DNA of 64,000 nucleotides from contig NC_071392.1 in the NCBI RefSeq assembly GCF_022682495.2, forward strand, positions 111,404,896 to 111,468,895, given 5' to 3'. The stretch comes from Desmodus rotundus. Its lineage: Eukaryota; Chordata; Mammalia; Chiroptera; Phyllostomidae. The notes beneath the pieces were generated by a model. That model was not told the origin of the DNA and did not search any database. It saw only the letters and a program-made list of their open reading frames with translations. Both the position numbers and the translations under genes were made by a program. Every line of letters begins with the position of its first letter. Position 1 is the first letter of the stretch. Below, piece after piece: positions 11,626 to 22,955 of this stretch.

Positions 11626-12264
11626 GGGCAACACCCAGGTAGGTATCTTGGTCTGGGGGGGAGGAGACACTGCTTCCTCTTGCAAACTCCTGCCACCTCT
11701 GAATGCAAAGGTGGAAGCCGCAGCTCCCTGACCAGAAAAGCACTCCTGGGGGAAGGCTTGGCTGGTAAGACTTACCCTAGTCTGCAAGGCGGTAGGACAG
11801 CGCTCCAGCCCCGCAGAGGAAGTCGCGGGGTGGACGGAAGTCAAGTGAGCCTGGGCTCTGCTTTCCCAGCAAGGCTGAAGATTTTCCCAACAGCAGTGGC
11901 CAAATTTATCTGCCAATCCCCCAAAGAGCTGATTCCAGCGTCTGTCTGGAAATGTCAGCCCGTGTGGTTGGAGGAACGAGGGAAGAGTTTTCCTCTAAAT
12001 AGCAGGAAGCATATGGGAGGCGGATGGCGCTCGCCACACCAACCTGCCAACTCTCACTCAAGCAAGAGCTAAAAGGGGCCCAGAGGGTCTGGAATTCCTG
12101 CCACCTCCTGGGAGGTTGGGGGTGGGGGTCGGAGACAGAGACAGCAGCAATGAGAAGGGCAGAGAGTGGGCCCTGAAAGGCAGGCAGGAGTTCCTGGCTG
12201 ACAGATGAGTGACCTGAGGCCCTCAGAGGAAAGGGACACACGGAAGAATTTGGCACAGCATTGG
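11626..12264. other. Unique sequence, no gene seen
   Basis: Frames of 130 (+), 128 (-) and 125 (-) residues overlap here. Open frames on opposite strands over the same GC-rich bases suggest compositional artefacts. No domain is recognised. Confidence 0.5.
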
Positions 12265-12430
12265 TGTTGGTCATAAGAGCCACTACTCACGGAGCACTGG
12301 TTATGAACCATATTTGGGTTAAGCACTTTATTTGAATGATTTCACTTAAATTTTGTAACCAACTCTAAGATAGGGGCTGCTATTTCCCCCATATTACAGA
12401 TCAGGAAGCTGGGGCTCAGAGAAAAAACAG
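12265..12430 (-). mobile_element. MIR SINE fragment
   Basis: Antisense MIR: 'agccactactcacggagcac', 'ttcccccatattacagatca'. Confidence 0.75.
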
Positions 12431-12620
12431 GAAATCAGACTCTCTGGGCTAGAAGGGACCTTCCAGATCCTCATCCAAATCACAAATACTCTACAGACTT
12501 TTCTGTCAAGTTGTGATGCAGCCATTGCTTAAATACTTCAAGTGATGGGGAGCTCACTACCACCCGTTAGCAGTGAGCAATTTGTATCCAAAAGATTTTC
12601 CTGCTAAGCTAGAATCTCTT
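12431..12620. repeat. Unclassified ancient interspersed repeat
   Basis: 'ctagaagggaccttccagat' followed by 'atggggagctcactaccacc' and a pyrimidine-rich block resembles a low-copy ancient mammalian repeat that I cannot name. It directly abuts a MIR. Confidence 0.4.
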
Positions 12621-12784
12621 TCCTCAGAGCTTTTCCCCCAGGTCTGAGTGCCAGGCCCAGACCCTGCCTTCCCCCACAGAGACAGGCAGGGAGCAAGGCC
12701 CCTCAAGGTCTCTGGTTTCCTCTCTGCAGGTGATGTACCCCAGTTCTCTTGGCCACCTCTGCACCCATGACCATGGCAACCAGA

Positions 12785-12965
12785 GCAGCCCCCAGTCACT
12801 TATGTGTGCTAGGCACTGTGAGAAGCCTGCTCCTCTGAGTGCCCCCCCAATCCCTGGGGAGATACTGTCATTGCTCCACTTTACAGAGGAGCAAGCAGGC
12901 CCCACGAGGTGGAGAGCTTTGCCCCCGTCATTACAGCAAGGATGTGGGGACAGTGGGGGTCTCAC
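12785..12965 (-). mobile_element. MIR SINE fragment
   Basis: Antisense MIR: 'tatgtgtgctaggcactgtg', 'ctccactttacagaggagca'. Confidence 0.7.
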
Positions 12966-13439
12966 TGGGCTGCTGCTCTAAGTCTCATGACAGCTGAAGA
13001 GGCCCCTGCTGGCCCTACCTGGGGACCCTCTCCCTGACACTGACCAGCCTTTGGCAGGAGTCATCTGGACACCGGTTTACAGCACCTCCCAGGCCCACAG
13101 CACCTCCTCCCAGGGTCGAACTTAGCCCTCCCCCTCCTCCTCTGCAGCATCCGTGAAGTCCCCAATCCAGTTAACTCTCCCCACTAGACACCTCTCTGCA
13201 CATCCCCATAGTCCTGCCATGCCCACTGTCACCCCCAACTGTCACCAGCCCAACCCAAGGACGTCTCTAACACCCAGATCTGCCCTGCCTTTGGCTCCCT
13301 TCTACCCCCCTGCTCAAGCCAGGGAGTGAGCAATGCACACTCCCTGGCCCAACAGTTGAGGCCTTCCAAGCTCTGGCTTGGCCGAACTCTCCCGCCTTCT
13401 TTTCCCTGGTGACCCCTCAAGCTCTGTGGCTTAAGAGTC
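12966..13439. other. C-rich unique sequence, no gene seen
   Basis: Pyrimidine-rich unique DNA. Part may be a very diverged extension of the following L2. Confidence 0.45.
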
Positions 13440-13775
13440 AGCAGGAGGCAGGTGAGATCTTTCCAGAGCCCAGTGTCTCTACCTGATTCACCCTTCCCAG
13501 TTGTTTCTCCCGAAGAACCCCTATTCATCCTTGAAGACTCTGCTCAGAGGGACAGAATCAATTGATCTGGCCCCGGAGAACCCTGAGGGATCGGCACCTC
13601 CCTCTGACTTGCCATGTATCACCTGCTGTCGCTGATGGAGGCGCCTCTCCCCTTGGCTGAATCGTGAAGTCCCCCGGCAGGGGCTGCTCTAATGCATCTT
13701 TGTAGCACAGAGCCTGGCACATGTTAGGTGCTAATAAATGTTTGTAGAGTGTGAGGATGAATGATTAAATGGGGA
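13440..13775 (+). mobile_element. L2 3' region
   Basis: Recognised from 'cctattcatccttgaagact' and the L2 tail 'agcctggcacatgttaggtg', 'ctaataaatgtttgtagagt', ending in 'gaatga'. Confidence 0.7.
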
Positions 13776-14084
13776 CCTAGGGGCATGATGAAGTATTAGA
13801 GACGACCCATAAAACAGGGTTTGTGCATGTCACAGCTTTGATGTATCAGAAACAAAAAATGCTGCTGTCAAAATAAACAGTCACAAAACATTTGATTCAT
13901 GGGGATTTTGCTGGCTGCCTGCAAACTTAGAAGGGTATCGGGGGATGATCTGGGATGGTTGGAGCTTCCAGAAAAAAGCTCCCTAAGTCTGAGTAGATGA
14001 AGTAACTAGGGTTCACCTGAGGGATGGGAGGAGGTGAGCAGGAGGGCCATGGAGTGGGCAGGGGCAGAAGAGACTGGGCCCCTG
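13776..14084. other. Unique sequence, no gene seen
   Basis: Nothing recognisable. Confidence 0.5.
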
Positions 14085-14185
14085 TTCCAGACCCGCCTCT
14101 CACTTGCTCTGTGTTGATGCATAGGTGGCTTGGTCGCACTGAGCCGCAGTCCCTAGTTTGTAAACTATAAAGGGCATTTGGAGAA
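14085..14185 (+). mobile_element. Weak MIR-like fragment
   Basis: 'cgcctctcacttgctctgtg' and 'agtccctagtttgtaaacta' follow the MIR order at low identity. Confidence 0.45.
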
Positions 14186-14639
14186 CTGATTGGCGCAGAT
14201 CTGTCCAAAGACCTAACCACTCCCTCCGCTGTCAGGGTGATGTGACTCTGCCTGCCTGCCTCCTCCATTCACGCCCAGCAGGTGATGCAGGCACCTGGGG
14301 TTCCTAGGCCTTGGGACCCTATGGTCTGAAAATGCAGGTCCCTGCCAGCCCTCCTGGAAGGTCATTTGGGAGACAGCCCTCAGTGGCAGGTGAGTGGGAA
14401 GTGGCAGGATTGTGGACTTGATCCTGTGAAGGAGCTTTCTCATCAAAGGTGGAAGGAATACAGAGTGAGCCCCCCATCTCTGAGGGTGTGCAAGCAGTGG
14501 CTGGACACCTCGGGGTCAGGAATTCTGACCCATGGTGGAAAACAATTTAGACCAGTAGTTAGCAAAGGCCCCCTAGAGGGACCACTGGGTCTTTTCTCTC
14601 CTTCCCCACGTGAGGCCTCAACCAGACCCCCTCCCACCC
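14186..14639. other. Unique sequence, no gene seen
   Basis: A 195-residue frame starts at 14366, but its second half is translated L2. The first half has no domain. Confidence 0.5.
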
Positions 14640-15060
14640 AAAATTATGCTCTCTTATTACCAGCCAGACTGAGCTTGCTCCTCTCACAACATTCCTCAAA
14701 GACTCAGCCTTCTGGATCAAGTCCAAGCTCTTATCCTGGCATTCAAAGCTCCTGCGGTCTGGACCTGCCATTGCGCATCCACTGGTTGTTCCCCCACCAC
14801 ATGCCCTTGACATTCTCTCCTGCCCACAGTGGTCTTCCCATACTCTTCTTGGTTACTCAGCTTAGGTGTCACCTTCTCCAGGAAGATTTCCTTTCTCCCA
14901 TGCTGGCCTTTGTGTTCCCTCAGCTCCTGTACACATACCCACATTGCAGATGAATCATCTGTGGGCTCTTCCCACTCCCCGCAAATCTGCAAGACTGTTG
15001 AGGGCCAGGACAGCTCCCTCCCAGGCACGGCATGGGGTTCAACACAGAGAAGGCTGATGT
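14640..15060 (+). mobile_element. L2 LINE fragment
   Basis: 'ggatcaagtccaagctctta' and 'cctggcattcaaagctcctg' are the L2 blocks encoding the end of the reverse-transcriptase region. The 3' UTR block 'aggtgtcaccttctccagga' follows. Confidence 0.7.
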
Positions 15061-15129
15061 CTTCTGAGCTGGACTAGCACTTTGGAGCGTCTGATTCCGA
15101 GAGTCTAAAGCTGCCTTGATGAGCTTCTG

Positions 15130-16155
15130 ACTATAAGATCTGTGCTCAGGACTCTTTTCCATAGTTATATTGTTTCTTTTTCTGATTATAAAGGTCATAC
15201 ATCTTGGGAAATCAGATCAGTACAGGAGGGGGAATTTGCTGTGTTGCAGCCACTGCTTGGTCTATTTAGGCTACAGATACATTTTTATTTGGGGGAGCTA
15301 CCCTTTCCCACTTTCCACTGATGGAATTCTAGGGGTGTTGACTTCATCCCCAGCTAAGTGGTAGTGCAGATGCCAGGCTGCCAACCAGAGCAATTGATTG
15401 AGGGGCAGGCACCTCCCCAAATTTGACCCATCAATGCTGAGACAGTTTTGAACTTTGTGTTCGAGCTATCTGGAAAGAAGTCTTCCATAGTCCTCTGGGC
15501 AGGCATCTTATCTCCTGTACGAGAGAGCCCTATAAGAACATGGTAGCAACCCAGAGGAAGCAGAGCTGAGAAACACTGAAAGAAATTGGGTCCTACTGAC
15601 AGGGTCTGAGCCCCTGGATCCAGCTGATCCTGAAGCTATTCCCTCTGAACTTTATAGTTACAAGCCAATAAACTTCATTTCTGTTTAAACCAGTTGGGGC
15701 TGGGTTGTCTGTCACTTGTACTTGAAAAGTACCTGAATGATACAAACAAAAATAAAAATAGAGCTTGTCCATATCTCACTATTCAGAGGAAACCCCTGTG
15801 AACAGTGATGGTTTTCTTCTGTGTGCTTCTCTTGACAGGAGCATGCATATATTTATGTGCATTTTTCTGAACAAAAATGAGCCCATACAATATACACCGT
15901 TTTGTAACCGGCTATTTTTCCCTGAACAATGAGCCATGGACATGTTTCCATGTCAACAGTATAGATCTATGGCATTGTCTCCACAGCCTCTGAGAACACC
16001 ATTGTCTGGCTGGACCATCATTTATTTAACCATCTCTTGCTGATAGATAATTGGGCAGTTTCTAATTTATCACCATCATCAAGAAAGTACAGTGAACTTA
16101 TTTGTAAAATGTGTATGTTCACTCTTGCTGGATTATGTATGATTAAGATTCCATG
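15130..16155 (-). mobile_element. Old L1 (antisense) split by an LTR-like insertion
   Basis: Part 1 (15130-15230) has 'tctgattataaaggtcatac'. Part 2 (15740-16155) has 'aacagtgatggttttcttct' and 'atttatttaaccatctcttg'. Both are L1M-type 3' sequence on the minus strand. The gap is filled by the element at 15300-15738. Confidence 0.65.
15300..15738 (+). mobile_element. Old LTR-like repeat (MaLR type, tentative)
   Basis: Readable blocks: 'gcagatgccaggctgccaac', 'gagcccctggatccagctga', 'agccaataaacttcatttct', and a right end 'gtcacttgtacttgaaaagt' followed by 'gaatgataca'. The same family occurs inverted at 33075-33430. The terminal 'ataca' resembles the 3' end of mammalian MaLR LTRs, but the name is tentative. 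Confidence 0.45.
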
Positions 16156-16554
16156 ATTCTAAGAGTTTGAATTCACCAGTGTAAGCTTCCCTGTCTAAGA
16201 TTTAAGATTCTGTGTCTGTAAGCTAGTATCTGTCCTTCTGGGAAGGTTCAGTGGTTATCAAAAATAAGCAAATCTAGGGCCAGGGGGTTCCTGTAACAGT
16301 TTCTCCCATGAGAGTGCTCATTAGCAATGCAAGGCAATTGGTGGGGAGATATCTGGGGCTTGGGGCTTGGGGCTCAGGGGGTTGGGGCTGGTGCTGGCCA
16401 TGTACGCCCTGCTAAGCTGTCCACCTCCCTGGGCCTCATCCCCCAACTGGGTCTGACTCTCAGAAACTGAGAGGAGAGTGAGCCTGGGGACCAGTCAGCA
16501 CCGAGAGCCCAGGCAGCACACGATGAGCACAGAGTAGGGGTCACCTCTGGCGGT
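16156..16554. other. Unique sequence with short G-rich repeat
   Basis: At about 16349-16395 a short tract repeats 'ggggctt' and related units. Nothing else is recognised. Confidence 0.5.
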
Positions 16555-16785
16555 CACAGTGGTAACGGCCGCAGCTACCAGCGATGCAACACTGAGACTG
16601 GTCTAGCTGTCTACGTGTGTTAACTCATTACAGCCCCACAACCACCCCCTGACACTGCTGTTCTTGTCTCTGGTTCACAGAAGGAGAAACTGAGCCTCAG
16701 AGAGGGCAAGTGACTTGTCCAAGGTCACAAAGCTAAGAAGTGGTAGAGCTGAGGTGTGACCCAGATCTGCTGACTCCCCAGCCCA
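16555..16785 (-). mobile_element. MIR SINE, nearly complete
   Basis: Antisense MIR: 'gtgtgttaactcattacagc', 'aactgagcctcagagagggc', 'gtccaaggtcacaaagctaa'. Well preserved. Confidence 0.85.
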
Positions 16786-16864
16786 CGTCTTATTTGCTTG
16801 GAGAACTGTTCCAGGCAGGACGGTGGAAGTCCTAAAACCCCCATTTCCTGTCCCAAGTCCTAAC

Positions 16865-17215
16865 ACTAAGGAAAGACTCTAAGTCCAGAAAAGTATTAAG
16901 AAGATGACACAGATCTCCCATGCCTGCACCCCTGGGACGGAACCACTGTGAACAGTTTTCAGAAACACATAGTTCTTACAAAAAAAAATGATATCATGCT
17001 ACCTATGCTGTTTTATAACCTCCTCTCTTTCAACTCGGTAACACAGTATGAAGTTCTCTCTGCAACAGGAAATGTAGATCCGTGGCCCCATTTCTAACAA
17101 CTGCAGCAGGTGCCACTGTACGGCCGCAGTGCACGGATTTAACTAGTGCCGTGCCAGACAAGTGGGTTCCCGGCTGTCCTATTACCAACAATGCCACAGT
17201 GAGCACTTTCCAGCA
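16865..17215 (-). mobile_element. Old L1 3' fragment, antisense
   Basis: 'tgatatcatgctacctatgc' and 'tgttttataacctcctctct' match antisense L1M 3' sequence. It covers the same part of L1 as 15740-16155, so it is a separate insertion or an old duplication. Confidence 0.6.
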
Positions 17216-17224
17216 CGCCTAGAT

Positions 17225-17430
17225 CCCTGTCATTCTGTAGGTCCCAGCTCAAACGCCACCTCCTTATGGAAGCATCTTGAACCCTTTGTAACATCGCCAT
17301 GCTGACTTCCATCACAGCACTGATGGCGTCTGCGTATTCAGTTCATTTGTTTGAGTGACTGAATAATACAGGTCTCTCCCCAAGGCTGTGTGCTCTGTGA
17401 AAGGCATAGACTAGCAGGGAGTGGCCTTCA
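17225..17430 (+). mobile_element. L2 3' region
   Basis: 'ggtcccagctcaaacgccac', 'ctccttatggaagcatcttg' and 'aaggctgtgtgctctgtgaa' follow the L2 order. Confidence 0.7.
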
Positions 17431-17694
17431 ATGAATGTCTTGGGAGGGCAGGAATGCCTCTGGGGCAGGAGCCCTGCCTGCAGAGCAGGTACCCCTGTTT
17501 CAGGACTTGGAGATACCCTCTGCCATGCCGCCCGGTGGGCCACGTCCCCAGAACCAGTGCAGGGACCCAGGGATCTGCCACAGAACTCGATTCCAGTCAC
17601 GGGCTGCTTGGAGATTCCATGCCAAGAGCCTGCCTTCCTGAGGCCTTCACACACACAGGAGACCCACAGGGCACTGGAGCCAGGGAGAGCTGGT

Positions 17695-17885
17695 AGAACT
17701 CTCTACCACATGCTGGCTATGTGGCCTTGGGCCAGTCATTTCCTCTTTTGAGGGTTTAGTCCCCTCATCTGTAAAATGGGGCCAATACCACCCACCTCAC
17801 ATGGTTATTCTGAAGATTATGGAAGATAATGAATGTGCTCAGCACACAGTAGGTCCTGAGGAAGCACACAGTAGGTCCTGTGGCA
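17695..17885 (+). mobile_element. MIR SINE with internal tandem duplication
   Basis: 'tatgtggccttgggccagtc' and 'ccctcatctgtaaaatgggg' are clear MIR blocks. Near the 3' end the 18-base string agcacacagtaggtcctg occurs twice, at 17841 and 17863. Confidence 0.85.
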
Positions 17886-18249
17886 GTGCAGGCCCACATG
17901 CAGTTAGTTCAGAGGTTAGGTCTGACCCTGCCTCACCTGCATGGCCTCTTTTTATCTTGGATGATTCCTAGTTATGTCCTGGCTGCCTCCCCTGGCCTGT
18001 CCCTTGGAATGACACATTCCTACCCTTCAACACCTGTTAAATGGCTAAACACTCTGCTCTGACTCCTTGTCACACTCCCCGATACCTCACCTGCTGCCTA
18101 TGGCCACAGACACCTGCCTGGCTTCCTGAGCTTTAAAAATGCAAGAGGCCCTAGCACATGCCTGAGGAGCAAACGGAGGAACCCTGCCCTTCGCAGGGGG
18201 ACTTCCTGGCCCCCGATCCTCCAACACGGCCAGTGGTGCTGGCCTCAGT

Positions 18250-18465
18250 CAGCCTGCCCAGTTTCTAATCCCAGTCCTGCCCCTGAGCACTCCCTAGCCG
18301 TGTGACTAGTCACTTTACCTCTCCAAGCCTCCCTTTCCTCCTCTGTAAAATGGGGAGAACAGTAGAATCTGTGAGGATTCAGCGAGATAAACTAAAACAT
18401 TTAGCAAGAGCCTGGCATTTAGGCAAGTACTCCATAAATATTAACTATTATTGTTATAATTGCTT
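18250..18465 (+). mobile_element. MIR SINE, nearly full length
   Basis: 'tttcctcctctgtaaaatgg', 'gcaagagcctggcatttagg' and the 'attaactattattgtta' tail give an almost complete copy. Confidence 0.85.
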
Positions 18466-19144
18466 TTTAGCCTTTTTACTGTGAAATATAAGTACATAAA
18501 ATGGGGCTGTTTACTGAGTGAATTACCACGAAATAAAGACTGTGGAATGGCCACGTGGGTCGATGGACAGAGCAGCACCGGCCCCTTAGAAACCCCTCCC
18601 AAAACTTCCCAATCCTTACAGCCTATGTGCTCCACAAAGATGACCCATTGTTAACTATTCTAGTGCTATTATTATTGCTATTACTGATAACAATAAGCAA
18701 ATAAAAACCATAAAATGTAGCTACTCTGCCCCAACTGATCCAGGCTCCCAGCACCCTGGCTACCTCCGTCCTGGGCACAGGGACACCCCAGCCGATTTCC
18801 CAACTTTGGCTCTGGCTGTTCTTTAAATAACCAGCTTGGTAGCAGAATAGCAGCAGTAACACCTCCCTCGCTGCCGCCCAGGCCTCCATCTTTCCTCACA
18901 ATGCTGACGGCTGCTCCCCCAGCTCGTGCCAAGGAATCCCGTTCTCCGTCACTGGGCCACATGTGCCAGGGGCTGCCAGCTACGCTGTGTTCTCGGTGGC
19001 CACAATCCTGCCCCTCTGGCTGTGCCTGGCCTGGGGGGGAGGGGCAGAGGGTGGCACTGAATGGCAGCAATTCTCAGGAAAGGCTGCAATGTTGACAGCT
19101 GAGCCCTCTCCCCAGGCCCATGCCTCCGTCTTCCCATCAACCTC
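18466..19144. other. Unique sequence, no gene seen
   Basis: A 129-residue antisense frame (18681-19070) has no domain I know. No transposon is recognised. Confidence 0.5.
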
Positions 19145-19265
19145 CCACGGGGTCATCAGGAGTTTAGCTGAGATGATGAAGAAGAGGATGCACTTAGTGG
19201 AATGCCAGGCACATAATACACAATTGCTCAAGAAATGCTCGAAGTTATTCAGGCGGCTCCTGTTA
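19145..19265 (+). mobile_element. MIR 3' fragment
   Basis: 'agatgatgaagaagaggatg' and 'tgccaggcacataatacaca' match the MIR 3' portion. Confidence 0.55.
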
Positions 19266-19434
19266 CATATCTAGTCCCTGGCAGGGACACGCAGGAACTA
19301 GGGCACAACCAGGAGAGTGTGCGAAGGATTAACTCCCGCAGAAACCCACGGCTCTCAGGCTAAGACGTCCTCATCACTTCTTTTCCTGCAACAGCTTCTC
19401 AGCCAAATGCGACTGCTGTCTGCAGACCGTACAA

Positions 19435-19660
19435 CAAGCCAGGGGACAGATTAGGGGCGCCAGGCTGGGGGCAGCTGATTAAAAGGGCCCTTTTCGTGGT
19501 TATTAATAAGAAGGCTGGCACCACACGAGAGTGCAGCTCCTTGTTCTTGAAGAAGCACTTCTACTCACATTATCTGCAATGCATTTCACGGGCTTTTAAA
19601 TTGTCCTATAGCATTTGCATATGATACATATTTACAAGACTTTTCCCCTCTCAGAACCAT
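19435..19660. promoter_or_regulatory. Candidate noncoding regulatory element
   Basis: Unique sequence with a cluster of sites: an E-box CAGCTG at 19472, the palindrome TTATTAATAA at 19500-19509, an exact octamer ATTTGCAT at 19613-19620, and CATATG at 19618. Such clusters occur in developmental enhancers, but each site is short enough to arise by chance. Confidence 0.25.
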
Positions 19661-19849
19661 CCCACCAGGGAGGCTGGGCAGCTGTTGGCAGAAGAGAGAA
19701 TGGAGACTAGAGGGGCGGGCCACCCTGCTGAAGGCCTGAGCTGACCGCATGCTTTCTGGGGTCAGCAGCTAAAAAGCCACTGGGCTCAGGGGCCCTGATG
19801 ATGTCTAGGTAGAGGGAGGTGAGAGAGCCTTCTCTCCTCTCCCTCTTTC

Positions 19850-19985
19850 CTTCCTTCCACAACTACTTACTGTGCACCCACTACACACCGGGCACTTGCC
19901 AGCTGCTGGCTGTCCAGTGGGGGATGAAGCAGTTATTTCTCATCCTTGGGGAGCAGAGGCCACATGAACAGGAAGATCGTAAATA
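19850..19985 (-). mobile_element. L2 3'-end fragment, antisense
   Basis: 'acttactgtgcacccactac' and 'agaggccacatgaacaggaa' fit the antisense L2 tail. Confidence 0.6.
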
Positions 19986-19994
19986 ACTGTCCCA

Positions 19995-20160
19995 CATAGT
20001 CCTGAGTGGTGGCCGGGTGACCCTGGGCAAGCCCCTTAACTCATTTGAGCCTCACACCCTCGTCTGTGAACTAGACTAGCCGTGCCTCTGCGGCCCGGGA
20101 GGTGGCGGGAGGATGGGACGCAGGGACAGGGCGAGTGCCCGGTGCTCTGCTGGCCCTGAG
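19995..20160 (+). mobile_element. MIR SINE fragment
   Basis: 'ggtgaccctgggcaagcccc', then 'ttaactcatttgagcctcac'. Confidence 0.75.
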
Positions 20161-20484
20161 AGGGGTGTGTTCTTGGGATCATCGCTGTGGGAATGGTGAC
20201 AGGCCAGGCTTGGGGTGGAGTGGGTGGGGGTGGGCTGCACATCCTCAGAGAGCTGCGAGGCTGTCAGAGAGGCTGCAGGCCCTGCACCTCCTCTGGTGTT
20301 GAGGTCAGTCCATGTGGGAACTGGAGGAATGTGGGCAGAACAGGCTGGAGGGGCAGGAACCATAAGGCTTCCCAAAATTCAGGAACTCTGATAGCCTTGC
20401 CTCAGCCCCAGCACAGCTCACCCTTCCCCTTCCCTTCCCACATCCTTGTCACCAACTGTCCCAGTCCCTTGAGTGTGGCACGGG

Positions 20485-20665
20485 CTGGCCTTGGAGGGAG
20501 ACAGAGCTGGGCTCACTATGCATCCTCAGGCAAGTGGCTTCCCTTCTCTGAGGCTGTTTCCTCCCTAAAAAGGAAGCCATCACTGTGCCCACCTGTTGGG
20601 TTGTTGGGAGGACAGGGTAAGACAAGCAGTTAAACTATAAGTTGAGCTCAGACACATAAAAGCTC
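20485..20665 (+). mobile_element. MIR SINE fragment
   Basis: 'aggcaagtggcttcccttct', 'ctgaggctgtttcctcccta', then 'gttgggaggacagggtaaga'. Confidence 0.7.
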
Positions 20666-21364
20666 TCACTGAGAGCATGCTGTGTCACTGGGTGGGAGAG
20701 CTGGGCATTTCCCAGCTGTGCGGAGCACGAGTGGGCAGTGAGCAGCCCAGATTCTGTGCCCAGGCTGGCAGACGCAGTTACTTACCAACCAGGGAGCTAC
20801 GTGCAGAGGGAAAACAGGAATCAGTCGGGAACCAGCAGGCGTCACCTCAGGAGTGGGCACTGGACCTAGGGCTGGCACACACATCCCTCCAGGCACTCAA
20901 TCAGAGGAGCTGGCAGCAACCAGTGTGGGACAGGGGCCCTCCAGTGTCGGCAGTGACCAGGTTTGGACTACCAGGCGCCTGGCAGAAGGGAAGGCACCAG
21001 TACCTGCAGAAATTGGGTGGAATGTCAATTAGGAAGTGCCTGGGATAATCTCTCCACCCTGAGACACTTGGACTTGCCCTGGGAATCCTGAGGAGGAAGA
21101 CACCATGCAGCAATCATACAAACCCAAGTGTACAACACTACATTTTTCTAAGCACTCCAGCCTTCTGGCTCATGGGGGCCCCACATTGTTTTTCAGAGGC
21201 ATATTTACATGTCATGCATATTTACAATGCCTTTCCCACCACCCACAGAATCCCTATAGCAGCTGAATCCCCACAGCAGCCTAGAAGCTGGGTTTCAAAG
21301 CCTTTGATCCTCCCTGTCTTGCTTTCCCCTCACCTTCCCTGAATAGGGGCAGTCAGGAAAGCCA
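20666..21364. other. Unique sequence, no gene seen
   Basis: No gene recognised. An AT-rich block at 21195-21235 repeats the words 'catatttaca' and 'tgcatattta', and resembles 19615-19640. Confidence 0.5.
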
Positions 21365-21473
21365 CACAGTCCTGAGACGAATCCCAGCTCGGCCGCTCAC
21401 TCACGGAAGGACAGCTGTCCTGTTCTGGGCCTCAGTTTCCTCACTTGTCAAATGGCATTAAGAGTGCCCCCTG

Positions 21474-22955
21474 TGAGTCACTTCTGGTAAAGATGGAGGG
21501 GTAGGTAGACATACTTCACTTCCTCACACAACCACAGAGAGAATTATATCTCAAAACAAATAACAACCAGAACTCTCAGAAAATCAAGATGTAGGGAAGT
21601 CCAACAACCAAGGATTTAAAGAAGCCACATTCATCTAGACAGGTGTCTTTTCTAAGGCAGAAAGTCAAAGCAGCTCTACCTAATACACAGAAACAAACAC
21701 AGGGAGGCTGCCGAATTGAGGAGACAAAGAAATATGGCCCAAATGAAAGAACAGAACAAAACCCCAGAAAAAGAACTAAATGAAACAGAGATAACCAACC
21801 TTTCAGATGCAGAGTTCAAACCACTGGTGACCAGGGTGCTCAAAGAACTCACTGCGTACAGCAAAAACGTAAGGGAAGAAATGAAGGTTACGCTAAGCGG
21901 AATAAGGAAAAATCTACAGGGAATCAGCAGTGGAGAGGATGAAGCCAAGAATCAAATCAATGATTTGGAACACAAGGAAGGAAAAAGCAATCAGAACAGC
22001 AGAAGGAAAAAGAATTTTAAAAAATGAGGAGAGGCTTAGGAACCTCTGGGACAACTTTAAACGTACCAGCATCCAAACCATAGGGGTGCCAGGAGAAGAG
22101 GAAGAGCAAGAAATTGAAACCTTATTTGAAAAAAAAAAAATAAAAGAAAACTTCCCTAATTGGGTGAGGAAAACAGACACAAAAGTCCAGGAAGCCCAGA
22201 GAAACCCAATTAAGTTGGACCCAAAGAGGCCCACACCAAGACACATCATAATTAAAATGCCAATGGTTAAAGACAGAGAATCTTAAAAGCTGCAAGAGAA
22301 AAGGATAGAGTTACCTACAAAGGAGTGCCCCTAAGACTACCAGCTGATTTCCCAAAAGAAACTTTGCAGGCTAGAAGGGACTGGCAAGAAGTAGTCAAAG
22401 TGATGAAAAGCAAGGACCTACAACCAAGATTGTTCTGTCCAGCAAAGCTATCATGTAGAATGGAAGGGCAGATAAAGTGCTTCCCAGACAAGGTAAAACT
22501 AAAGGAGTTCATCACCAAGCCCTTATTATATGACATGTTAAAGGGACTTATTTAAGAAAAAGAAGATCAAAACCATGAACACTAAAAGGGCAATAAATTT
22601 ACAGTTATCAACAACTGAATCTGAAAAAACAAACTAAGGAAACAAATAGAACAGGAACAGAACCACAGATACAAAGATCTTTCGGAGGGTTATCAGTTGG
22701 GAGTGGGAAGGGGGAGGGTGGGGGAAAAGGCAAAGGGATTAAGAATTGTGATTGGTAGATACAAAATAGACGGGGTGGGGGATGTCAAGAACAGTACAGG
22801 AAATGGAGAGGCCAAAGGACTTATATGCACGACCCATGGACACAAACTAAGGGGGGATTGCTGGAGGGAAGGGGAGTACTGTGTGGAGGGGGCAAAGGGG
22901 GAGAAATTGGGACAACTGTAATAGCACAGTTAATAAAATATATATTTTTTAAAAA
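21474..22955 (+). mobile_element. Half-L1 (HAL1-like), ORF1 only
   Basis: A 1.48 kb L1-derived element with a 5' leader ('cttctggtaaagatgg'), an ORF1 remnant at 21716-22555, and then directly a 3' UTR ending in 'gttaataaaatatatatttt'. There is no ORF2, which defines half-L1 elements. It is flanked by the target-site duplication aagagtgcc (left about 21465-21473, right 22957-22965). Without ORF2 it must have been mobilised in trans by a full L1. Confidence 0.8.
21716..22555 (+). pseudogene. L1 ORF1p-like gene remnant
   Basis: Encodes the L1 RNA-binding chaperone ORF1p in broken form. Frame 1 (21716-22027) is the coiled-coil N-terminal half, rich in E and K. A shift near 21960-22020 leads into the RRM region (21930-22286), where 'EERLRNLWDNFKRTSIQTIG' and 'RPTPRHIIIKMP' are readable. 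A stop follows, and the C-terminal domain continues in a third frame (22325-22555) with 'RLPADFPKETLQARRDWQEV' and an end in 'LYDMLKGLI'. An A-run near 22128 is another likely slip site. It cannot make ORF1p now. Confidence 0.8.

Noticed and set aside
20085..20240. Possible CpG island promoter
   Set aside because: A short GC-rich block with few CpGs and no nearby exon; part of it is a MIR.
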